Source: Phycisphaerales bacterium
GTDB taxonomy: Bacteria > Planctomycetota > Phycisphaerae > UBA1845
DNA: 51,190 bases
Direction of reading: 5' to 3'
Assembly (NCBI GenBank): GCA_020639095.1
Contig: JACKHH010000025.1
Location: 1-51,190, forward strand
Shown here: piece after piece, positions 39,838 to 47,244 of the stretch
Layout: each line of letters starts with the position of its first letter
How positions within the stretch are numbered: the first letter of the stretch is position 1
Made by a program: the position numbers and the translations under genes
The notes under the pieces: generated by a model
Databases searched by the model: none
Seen by the model: only the letters and a program-made list of their open reading frames with translations
Told to the model about the DNA's origin: nothing

Positions 39838-42800
39838 ATGCTACTCCCAAGGACGGTGAAAATCGGGTTGCCGGTGTGTGTGGCTGCATTGATGCTTCTG
39901 GCTGCGCAGGTTCCGGCGCAATCACCTTCGCCCACGCCTGAACCCACCGCGAGCGCATCGCCCGCACCCAGTCCATCGCCGACGACTGACGCATCGCCCG
40001 CGCCGGAGTCGTCGCCGACGCCAACGCCAGAACCTACGCCGACGCCGGAGCCCACGCCTACGCCGTCGCCGATTGAAGCGGCTGCCGAGGACAGCGCCGC
40101 GCTGGTCGTCACGCCGGAAACCGCGCCGAGCAAACCGGACGATGTTCCGCCGATCCGGGAGAAAATCAAGTCGCGCATCGCGGGACTCGAAGCGTTTCGC
40201 GCGGGCGAAAACCCAACGGCAGCGCAGCAGGCGGTCGCGAAGGCAGCCGACCAGTTGCGCGAGACGCTGGAAACCTGCCTCAAGCAACTCGAGGTCTTTG
40301 AAAAATCGCATCAAACAGCCGCCGATCTCAGCGCGACCGATCGCATCGCGGCACGAAACGCGCAGCTTGAGGAATACCGCAAGCGCGTGGATGAACTCAA
40401 GTTGTCCAAGCCGGGAAGCTGGACGATGAAGCGCATCGCCGCGGAAAGCCAGACGGTTGCGGCGGAGTATGAGAAGATCAACGCGCTGACAGACCTCACG
40501 GTCAAGCAACGCACCGCGCGCCAACAGCTGTTCCAGCAGCATCCCCAGCAGGTCCAGGAGGCGGCGAATCGCGTCACCGAGGCGCGGCAGGCATTGACGA
40601 CATTTCTCAAGAAGGCAACTACCGCAGCCCCCCCGACGCCCGCACCGTCACCCGATGCCACCCCATTTGACAGCGAAACGCAGCGGCAGCTTCGCGAATT
40701 GGAGGCGCGCAAGCTGGGGTGGCAGGTCTTCCTCGCGAACCTCCGCGTCGAACAACTCGCAATCGACAAAGTCGTTTACACGCTGGAAGCGGCAGCCGCG
40801 GAGATCACGATTCCGATTCTCCAGGACTACGCCAAAACCCTGGGCGACTATCGCACAAAGCTTGAGCAGCTCGCGACGCGTAGCGAGGTGCGAGTCATCA
40901 CCGACAGGCTGGACGCGGCAAACGGCGCGCAACCGGATACCGCGTACTGGGAGCTGCGCAAGGTTTTGGCGGAGCAGCGACAGGCATTCACGTCCAAGCT
41001 GGACGGTATTCGTGCGCGTTTTCGCGAAAGCGAGCATCAGGAAATCGTACAGGAAATGGCCAGCATCAAGGGCCAGTACGATCGCATTCAGGAGCGTCTG
41101 GCACGCACCTCCGGACAGGAAAAGACGACCGCATATCGTCAACTCACCGAGTTGATTGACGACTACGCGATGAAGCGCGAGGAGGTCGCCGCCAAGCTCG
41201 ACGACGCCCAACGCGAGTTGGACGGACTGCTGGAGGACTCTGACGAGGCCAAGGACCGCCGGCGGGAGGCGGGCAAGGCATTCATGGATGCGTTGGCGAA
41301 GACGACTGATTCCAAGGTGCGCGAGCAATTCGACGGCTTCGCGACGGAACTCGCCTCCGAGTATTGGCCGGCGATGGAGTCGACGATCAATGAAGTGATC
41401 AAGGCGGAACGCGGCGTTATCGAACGCTTGCAGGACGCCGACGAAGAGCTGCGCGAATTCAACGAGCAACTTGAGGTGCAGCGCGAACTGTTGTTCTGGT
41501 CGTACACCACCGCGCGCGGGCCGCACGTCATCCGGCAGCTTCGCGCGGCGCAGCATGATGTTCAATTCGGCAACCTGCGCGACGACATCGCCAAGGCGCG
41601 CGACCGCGTTCGCGAGCACATCGCGGAGGTAACGCGCGGCGGGTGGATTGCCGCAATCGTTACGATCGTCCTGACGATTCTGATCGGTTGGTATTTCCGT
41701 CGGCGCTGCTGGGCCGCGGCGGACGAACGCGAGGAGAAAGTATCCGCCGAGTTGCAGGAAAGCGATGCCGGCGAGGTACACCTGAACGACCGCGTGCGGA
41801 TTCAATGCTTGCGCATGCTGGGCATGATTATGCCGCTCGGGCTGCCGGTTGCGACGCTCCTGCTCATGACTTTGCTCTCGACGTCGCTGCACGGGGCAAC
41901 GCGTGTCGTCATCCTGCAACTTCTGACGATCTTCCTGGGGGCGATCGTCACGCGTGCGTTCATCAAGCGGTTGTTTCGTTCCGGCAAGCCGCGCTTCCGG
42001 ATCATTCCCTGTTCCAATGTTGTCGCGTCGTACTATCGCTTCTGGCTGTCCGCACTGTGGTGGGTCATTGTTGCCTGCGTTCCGGCCTATCTGGTGATGC
42101 AAGTGTTGGACATTTCCTCCGACATAGCCGCTGCACTGTGGACGGTTCACGTGCTCGCCGCATTGGCGGTCTTGCTTGCGTTTGTTCGCAACCGGCAAAC
42201 CGTCGTGCGCGTTGTCGGCAGGGCGTTCGCGCTGCGCAGGCCCGTCCTGTTCACCTTCCTGGTGCGCGGTTATCCGTTGCTCGTGCTTTCGCTTCTCGCG
42301 TTGTTCGTGCTCGAGGCGATCGGCTTTGGCGCGTTCGTGACCTATATCGTGCGCAACCTGCTGCTTACCTTGGCAGCCATCATGCTGGCGACGCTGATTT
42401 CGAGCATGATGCACGATTTCGTGCGGCGACACACCGGCGCAGCTTCGATGTTGGATGATGAGTCGTCGTCTGAAGATACGCCCAAGGAAGTCAGTTTCGA
42501 CGACCTGCTCGCCCAATTCGAAACGCGTGAAACCGGACTGTTGGTGTCATCGCTCGCGACCTTGGGCCAGTGGGTGGTTTGGCTGGGCGCTGTCGTGTGG
42601 ATTGCGGGCGCGTGGGGCATGACGCGCATCACGGCTGAACGCATTCTGGACTACCCGCTTATAGCAGGGTCGGAAGCGTCTGGGCGCGAACCGATGACCG
42701 TGGGATTGGTCATCGGAGCGATCTTCGTGATATTCGCGTCGTTCAAGCTGTCGCGGTTGATCCGTCGCGCGCTCAACACAAAGGTCTACCCGACCTACGG

Positions 42801-43599
42801 GCACATCACCAAGGCGGCGCAGGCAACAATCAATACGCTGCTGCACTACACGTTGGTCGTACTCGGGCTCTACATTGGCCTGCGATTGGTACATATTGAA
42901 CTTGGCGCATTGGCGGTGCTGCTCGGTGGTTTGGGCCTGGGTCTCGGTCTCGGCTTGCAGCCGCTGTTGGTCAACTTTGTCAGCGGATTGATGCTCTTCG
43001 CGGAACGCCACGTGCGCGTGGGCGACCTGGTGATGGTGGGGGAGGACCTGGGCGAGGTCACGGGAATCAGCATGCGTTCGACGCGCATCCGGTCCGTGGA
43101 CGGCATTGATTTGATTATTCCCAACAGTGAATTCATTACGTCCAAGGTGGTCAACTGGACGTTGCAGGACTCAAGGATTCGCGGCAAGCTCGAAGTCGGC
43201 GTGGCCTATGGCACGGATGTGCAGAAGGTGCGCGAGATTCTCATGAAGATCGCGAACAACGAACCGCGCGTGCTCTCCGACCCCGAGCCGTCGGTGTGGT
43301 TCACGAACTTCGGTGACAACAGCCTCAATTTCACGATCGCTTGCTGGTATCCCACACCGGGAGATCGCTGGCTCGCGATGATCGACATGCGCTACGAGAT
43401 CGACAAACAATTCAAAGCCGAGGGCATCGAAATACCGTTCCCGCAGCGCACGCTTTCCATTCATCCCGATGCGCGATTCCCGGTCACGATCGTCGATGAA
43501 CGCGCAGTTCGCCGCGCTGAGGACAACGTTCATCCGGACGACGTGGTCGAGCGGCCCACAGCCCAAACCGCAGGGGCAAACACCGGTTCCAGCAAGTGA
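39838..43599 (+). CDS. Large MscK-like mechanosensitive channel
   Basis: A 1253-residue product. The signal peptide ends near AAQVPAQS. Residues about 28-80 are a Pro/Thr/Ser-rich linker with TPEPTPTPEPTPTPSP repeats. A periplasmic coiled-coil region spans about 100-590. Then come about eleven membrane helices, beginning GGWIAAIVTIVLTILIGWYF. The last is the MscS pore helix AVLLGGLGLGLGLGLQPLLV (about 1023-1042), followed by the soluble MscS beta/alpha part (GDLVMVGEDLGEVTGISMRS). This matches the MscK/KefA layout: a stretch-activated channel that releases solutes under hypo-osmotic shock. The glycine-rich pore motif is intact. The upstream SDR gene ends 70 bp away. Confidence 0.93.
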   Translation: MLLPRTVKIGLPVCVAALMLLAAQVPAQSPSPTPEPTASASPAPSPSPTTDASPAPESSPTPTPEPTPTPEPTPTPSPIEAAAEDSAALVVTPETAPSKPDDVPPIREKIKSRIAGLEAFRAGENPTAAQQAVAKAADQLRETLETCLKQLEVFEKSHQTAADLSATDRIAARNAQLEEYRKRVDELKLSKPGSWTMKRIAAESQTVAAEYEKINALTDLTVKQRTARQQLFQQHPQQVQEAANRVTEARQALTTFLKKATTAAPPTPAPSPDATPFDSETQRQLRELEARKLGWQVFLANLRVEQLAIDKVVYTLEAAAAEITIPILQDYAKTLGDYRTKLEQLATRSEVRVITDRLDAANGAQPDTAYWELRKVLAEQRQAFTSKLDGIRARFRESEHQEIVQEMASIKGQYDRIQERLARTSGQEKTTAYRQLTELIDDYAMKREEVAAKLDDAQRELDGLLEDSDEAKDRRREAGKAFMDALAKTTDSKVREQFDGFATELASEYWPAMESTINEVIKAERGVIERLQDADEELREFNEQLEVQRELLFWSYTTARGPHVIRQLRAAQHDVQFGNLRDDIAKARDRVREHIAEVTRGGWIAAIVTIVLTILIGWYFRRRCWAAADEREEKVSAELQESDAGEVHLNDRVRIQCLRMLGMIMPLGLPVATLLLMTLLSTSLHGATRVVILQLLTIFLGAIVTRAFIKRLFRSGKPRFRIIPCSNVVASYYRFWLSALWWVIVACVPAYLVMQVLDISSDIAAALWTVHVLAALAVLLAFVRNRQTVVRVVGRAFALRRPVLFTFLVRGYPLLVLSLLALFVLEAIGFGAFVTYIVRNLLLTLAAIMLATLISSMMHDFVRRHTGAASMLDDESSSEDTPKEVSFDDLLAQFETRETGLLVSSLATLGQWVVWLGAVVWIAGAWGMTRITAERILDYPLIAGSEASGREPMTVGLVIGAIFVIFASFKLSRLIRRALNTKVYPTYGHITKAAQATINTLLHYTLVVLGLYIGLRLVHIELGALAVLLGGLGLGLGLGLQPLLVNFVSGLMLFAERHVRVGDLVMVGEDLGEVTGISMRSTRIRSVDGIDLIIPNSEFITSKVVNWTLQDSRIRGKLEVGVAYGTDVQKVREILMKIANNEPRVLSDPEPSVWFTNFGDNSLNFTIACWYPTPGDRWLAMIDMRYEIDKQFKAEGIEIPFPQRTLSIHPDARFPVTIVDERAVRRAEDNVHPDDVVERPTAQTAGANTGSSK

Positions 43600-43940
43600 T
43601 ATGCGTCGCCGACCGGCCGACAGTCGTGATCGTGGGTAAATCCCTATCGGGTTGCGGATAAGGCCCGCCAAATGTGGGAAAAACGCTACGGCAACCGATG
43701 CGTGCGCAATAAAGTAGGCGAGCCCATCGGTCCTCCTCCAACCCGATGAACCCGCCACTTGTGCTGAATCGGAGCCTTGCGACGAACGCCGCGCTCCGTC
43801 GACATGTCACGTGTGTGAGTGTACCCGAAACGTCCTGGAATCACAGCCGGCAAACTGCCTGATCCTATTAAGTTTCGGCGAACAATCGCTACAATCGTTA
43901 CATCCGGGCTAAGCCGTTTGTGCTCGCCATACTGTTGGCG
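43600..43940. other. Gap between convergent genes
   Basis: It lies after the channel gene and before the stop of the aconitase-fold gene. I see no coding sequence, no known repeat copy and no clear terminator with a T-run. Confidence 0.4.
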
Positions 43941-45416
43941 TTATGCGTCCGCCAGCTCTCTGCGGACGAGGGTTTCGGCTCCTCCTGCGACGACGAGTTG
44001 CTGCGGGATCCGGGTGAGCGGGGCGAAGGCGTAACGCTTGACGGCGAAGGTCAACGACGACGACGCGTAGTCAATGCTGATTTCGTCGTCGCAGAGGATC
44101 GTGCGTTTGCCGCGCGATGCCTCCGCTGCGAAACGCTTGTTCAGCGCGTCGACGAGCTCGGGACATTCAAGAACGATCAAGCCATTGCTAAACGCGTTGC
44201 GTTTGTATGTTTGTGTGAACGATTTGGCGATGACCAGTTGGATGCCGCGAGACGCGAACGCGGTCGCAGCCTGTTCGCGCGACGGGCCCGTGCCGAAGTT
44301 GCGCCCGCCGACGATGATATCACCCTTGAGCGCGACGTTCTGGAATTCGGGGTCGTACATGAGCATGGCGGCTGTGCTCATCTGCTCGTGGGTGATTTCG
44401 TCGGCACGTAGATTGTCCTTCGGAAGGAAGAGCACGCGTCCCTGCGTTGACGCGGGGAAGCCGTCGATAATGTCGACCGCTTCGACGTCGCCGGACGGCG
44501 GTGCGTTGACCATGATGCCCGCATTGATGTCCGTCGCCGCCACGTGCGGCGTAACCCGCGACAGGTCGAGCGTGAGTTCCTTCGCGTAGAACGCATCGGG
44601 GTCGGGTGCGAGACGTTGCGCCCACCAACCTTCGACGTCCTCTCGGCTGAAGCGCGGCGGGTCGTCGCCGCGCGCGGCGAAGGCATCCGCCCGTTCGTGC
44701 AGATACGCGCGGAGCACTTCGTCAAAGGGGAATACGCCGGCCAGCGCACCCCATTCCGCCGTCATGTTCGCGATCGCCAGCCGTTGGGCCACGGTCAGCT
44801 GCGCGATACCGTCGCCGACGAACTCGCAGGCGACGTTGAGCAGTTCATCGTTATTGACCGCGCGGCGCAGCGTGTTGCTCACGACCACACCGTCGATGCC
44901 GGACTGCAACTTGCCCGTGAGTGTGATCTTTGCGATCGGGGGTACCTGCCACCAGACCTTGCCCGTCGCCCAGATCGCGGCGACGTCGGTGCACACGACG
45001 GACGTTCCCAGGGCCGCCGCTCCGCCGTTGATATTGCAGTTCGAATCGCACGCGACGACGAACGTGTCGGGCGTAACGAAACCCTCCTCGACCGGAAATT
45101 GTTGATCGATTCCGCTGCCAGATTTGTAAAACGCAATGCCGTGTTGCCGCGCAAATGCTTCGATCTTTGTGTATTTCGCGAGGTCCTCCGATGTGGTGTC
45201 GTTGGTGTTGTGATGGAGGAAGATTACGGACTGGCCGGGGTCGTGAACCTTTGTCGCGCCGATCGTTTCGAACCTGGAGATGGCCGCCGCGGTGTCATCC
45301 TGCGTCATCACGCGCTTGGTGCGAACGAAAACAAAGTCGCCGGCGCGCACCTTCTGCCTCGGCTTGAGCCCCAGGGCGTAGCGGTTGACGATTTTCTCGA
45401 TGAGCGTCTGAGCCAT
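43941..45416 (-). CDS. Aconitase-fold protein (fused large and small domains) lacking Fe-S segment
   Basis: A 491-residue product from ATG 45416 (GGAG eight bases upstream). The N-part follows isopropylmalate dehydratase/aconitase large subunits: MAQTLIEKIVNRYA; FLHHNTNDTT in place of DHN; VACDSNCNINGGAAALG where GDSHT...GA is usual; ELLNVACEFVGDGIAQL; ELTLDLSRVTPHVA near 304-317. After a linker of about 40 residues comes the small swivel domain: DIIVGGRNFGTGPSREQAAT (normally GCGSSRE) and IAKSFTQTYKRNAFSNGLIV. The stretch that normally carries GSCTN and GCxxC, the three cluster ligands, is absent. A normal fusion would be about 630 residues. Hydratase chemistry is therefore unlikely as usually done. 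It is downstream of a citrate-synthase-fold gene. Confidence 0.8.
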   Translation of the reverse strand: MAQTLIEKIVNRYALGLKPRQKVRAGDFVFVRTKRVMTQDDTAAAISRFETIGATKVHDPGQSVIFLHHNTNDTTSEDLAKYTKIEAFARQHGIAFYKSGSGIDQQFPVEEGFVTPDTFVVACDSNCNINGGAAALGTSVVCTDVAAIWATGKVWWQVPPIAKITLTGKLQSGIDGVVVSNTLRRAVNNDELLNVACEFVGDGIAQLTVAQRLAIANMTAEWGALAGVFPFDEVLRAYLHERADAFAARGDDPPRFSREDVEGWWAQRLAPDPDAFYAKELTLDLSRVTPHVAATDINAGIMVNAPPSGDVEAVDIIDGFPASTQGRVLFLPKDNLRADEITHEQMSTAAMLMYDPEFQNVALKGDIIVGGRNFGTGPSREQAATAFASRGIQLVIAKSFTQTYKRNAFSNGLIVLECPELVDALNKRFAAEASRGKRTILCDDEISIDYASSSLTFAVKRYAFAPLTRIPQQLVVAGGAETLVRRELADA

Positions 45417-45434
45417 GGGAGATGCTCCGCATTT

Positions 45435-45464
45435 GAATGACGAATGACGAATGACGAATGACGA
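45435..45464. repeat. GAATGAC tandem repeat, four units
   Basis: A 7-bp unit (GAATGAC) repeated just over four times, in the gap between the two enzyme genes and 19 bp upstream of the aconitase-fold start. The same unit is at 15145-15162. It may vary in copy number between strains. Confidence 0.85.
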
Positions 45465-45510
45465 AAAGGGCGACATCGTGCCACCCCATTGGGGGTTCGG
45501 CTGCGGCTGA

Positions 45511-46293
45511 TTACTTGGGCACGTTGCGTTTCGCGGGGCCGTCGTATTTGTGCGTGCCCGGGATGATCGAGCGCAGCTTCTTTTCGCGGGTCATTTCTTC
45601 GCGGGCTTGGGCGATCAGGCCCGGTACGCGGGCGATGATGAAGAACCCGTTCATGAGTACCGGGTCGAAACCGAGTTCGAGCAGGACGGCTGCTATGGCG
45701 CCGTTGACGTTGATCGGCAGCGGTTTACCCAGTTGTTTCGCGAGCCCGGCTTCGATGAGCCGGCAGGTTTCGACATACTTGCCGCGCGCGCCCGCTTCCT
45801 TCGCCAATTCAAACAATCGCGGTGTACGCGGATCGGCAGTGTGCAGGACGTGACCGAACCCCGCGACGCGGTACTTGCGATTGCGATACTCGTCGAGCAC
45901 GTCTGCGGTGGCCTGTTCGAGCGAAACACTCTTTTCGTCCGCCCGTGCGACGATCTCAAGGATCGCCTTGGCGCAATCCTCAATTGCTCCGCCGTGGAAA
46001 CGGTTGATGTTGAGCACGCCGGACGCGACGCACGCATTGAGCGGTGCCCCGGTCGAAGCAGCCGTTCGCGCGCCCAGCACCGACGGCGCCCCCGGGCCGT
46101 GGTCGAGCGAAGACACAAGGATGGCGTTGACCAGTTTGCCGACCTTGGCATCCGGCAACTCGCCGCGCAGCAGCAGGTATACAGCCTGGCCGAAGTCGAC
46201 GCTGCCCATGAGTTGTTCGACGGGGTATCCGCGCATCTGGATTTCGTTCGGCGCGGTGTAGGTAATAGCGGTGTGGAATGTAGTCTCGCTCAT
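45511..46293 (-). CDS. Short citrate-synthase-fold enzyme (citryl-CoA lyase-like)
   Basis: A 260-residue product from ATG 46293 (MSETTFHTAITYTAPNEIQM). It is about 150 residues shorter than citrate synthase and close in size to citryl-CoA lyase. Visible motifs: NACVASGVLNINRFHGGA (near 83-100; HGGA holds a substrate-binding His), VAGFGHVLHTADPRTPRLFE (near 146-165) and PINVNGAIAAVLLELGF (near 193-209). In the last one the position usually occupied by the catalytic Asp (NxDG) is Asn197, codon AAC, one base from GAC. It precedes the aconitase-fold gene by 95 bp on the same strand. Its likely chemistry is making or splitting a C-C bond of a CoA ester; the exact reaction is unknown. Confidence 0.78.
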   Translation of the reverse strand: MSETTFHTAITYTAPNEIQMRGYPVEQLMGSVDFGQAVYLLLRGELPDAKVGKLVNAILVSSLDHGPGAPSVLGARTAASTGAPLNACVASGVLNINRFHGGAIEDCAKAILEIVARADEKSVSLEQATADVLDEYRNRKYRVAGFGHVLHTADPRTPRLFELAKEAGARGKYVETCRLIEAGLAKQLGKPLPINVNGAIAAVLLELGFDPVLMNGFFIIARVPGLIAQAREEMTREKKLRSIIPGTHKYDGPAKRNVPK

Positions 46294-46392
46294 GACCGTT
46301 AGTATCCCGCAACGGAACCCGTGTTTCCAGCCGTGTGCGCAATCGGAGCCCCATGACTCGACGACGCCCACCATTCCCCTAAAATCGCTGCG

Positions 46393-47178
46393 ATGCAGCT
46401 TACCCGGGAAGTTCGATTCGCGCTGACCGCCGAAGCGCCGCACCCGCCGGTGACCAACTCGTGGGGCGGTTGGCCGGCGAGCGTTGGCCTTGCGCCGTTC
46501 GTGCTCCTGCGCATCACCGTAACCGGGGAAGTGAACGCGCGGACCGGTTACCTCTGCAACATTACGGTGATCGACCGCGCCGTGCGCGATCGCGTGATTC
46601 CGCACGTGCACGCTGCGTGGCAAGCGAACCCGTCGGGGCTCAGTTGTTCGCGGCTGCTTGGTGAGATTGCCGGCAAGCTGGAAACGGAAGTGCCGCCGGG
46701 CGTTGTGTTGTCAGCCGTTGAGCTGCGCACGACGCCGTACCTCAGCTATCGCCTCGATTTGGAGGATGCGCACATGGTTTCGATCACGCAGTCGTTCGAA
46801 TTCGCAGCCGCTCACCGGCTGTATTGCCGCGACATGACCGATGCGGAAAACCAAGCCACCTTCGGCAAGTGCACCAACCCCAACGGTCACGGGCACAACT
46901 ACACGGTCGAGGTGACAGTTGCAGGCGAACCCGATGCGGGCAGTGGGGTGGTGATCGAAGTCGGCGAGTTGGAGTCGACGGTCAAGTCGCGGGTGATCGA
47001 TGTGTTCGACCACAAGCATCTCAACGACGACTGCACGGAGTTCGCCGAGATTAATCCGAGTGTCGAGAACATCACGCGGGTGATCTGGAATAAACTGGAA
47101 GATCAGTTCGCACCGGCTCGGTTGGCGCGTGTGCGGGTGTATGAAACACCGAAGACGTGGGCAGAGCTGACGTCATAG
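46393..47178 (+). CDS. Double T-fold protein with QueD/6-pyruvoyl-tetrahydropterin synthase C-half
   Basis: A 261-residue product. Residues 1-125 look like a T-fold without active-site residues (VREVRF-type start, then RITVTGEVNARTGYLCNITV). Residues 128-261 form a canonical QueD/PTPS domain: FEFAAAHRLYCRDMTD, the catalytic Cys in FGKCTNPNGHGHNYTV (zinc His pair), VFDHKHLND and a conserved Glu in VYETPKTWAEL. The C-half would convert dihydroneopterin triphosphate toward a pterin or 6-carboxy-tetrahydropterin (queuosine pathway). An internal GGAGG and ATG at 46761-46776 could also start the C-half alone. The first ATG, 46393, has no clear ribosome site. It is divergent from the citrate-synthase-fold gene, with 99 bp between starts. 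Confidence 0.82.
   Translation: MQLTREVRFALTAEAPHPPVTNSWGGWPASVGLAPFVLLRITVTGEVNARTGYLCNITVIDRAVRDRVIPHVHAAWQANPSGLSCSRLLGEIAGKLETEVPPGVVLSAVELRTTPYLSYRLDLEDAHMVSITQSFEFAAAHRLYCRDMTDAENQATFGKCTNPNGHGHNYTVEVTVAGEPDAGSGVVIEVGELESTVKSRVIDVFDHKHLNDDCTEFAEINPSVENITRVIWNKLEDQFAPARLARVRVYETPKTWAELTS
46761..46776 (+). promoter_or_regulatory. Internal Shine-Dalgarno and ATG before the QueD-like half
   Basis: GGAGG (46761-46765), eight bases, ATG (46774). The spacing is ideal and the frame is that of the long protein, so a 134-residue standalone PTPS domain could be made from the same mRNA. Confidence 0.5.
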
Positions 47179-47181
47179 CCA

Positions 47182-47224
47182 CAGCGCGACCTTCGACATC
47201 CTGCGATGTCAAAGGTCGGCGCTG
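47182..47224. terminator. Bidirectional terminator-like hairpin
   Basis: Three stacked 6-bp stems: CAGCGC with GCGCTG, GACCTT with AAGGTC, GACATC with GATGTC, around loop CTGC with one mismatch and one bulge. It fills the gap between the convergent T-fold and chemoreceptor genes (66 bp), as expected of a shared terminator, though no T-run is present. Confidence 0.6.
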
Positions 47225-47244
47225 CGACCGATCGTCACGCAGGT

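Noticed and set aside
40648..42516. Antisense 622-codon frame opposite the mechanosensitive channel gene
   Set aside because: Shadow of the channel gene, with no recognisable motif and no ribosome site.
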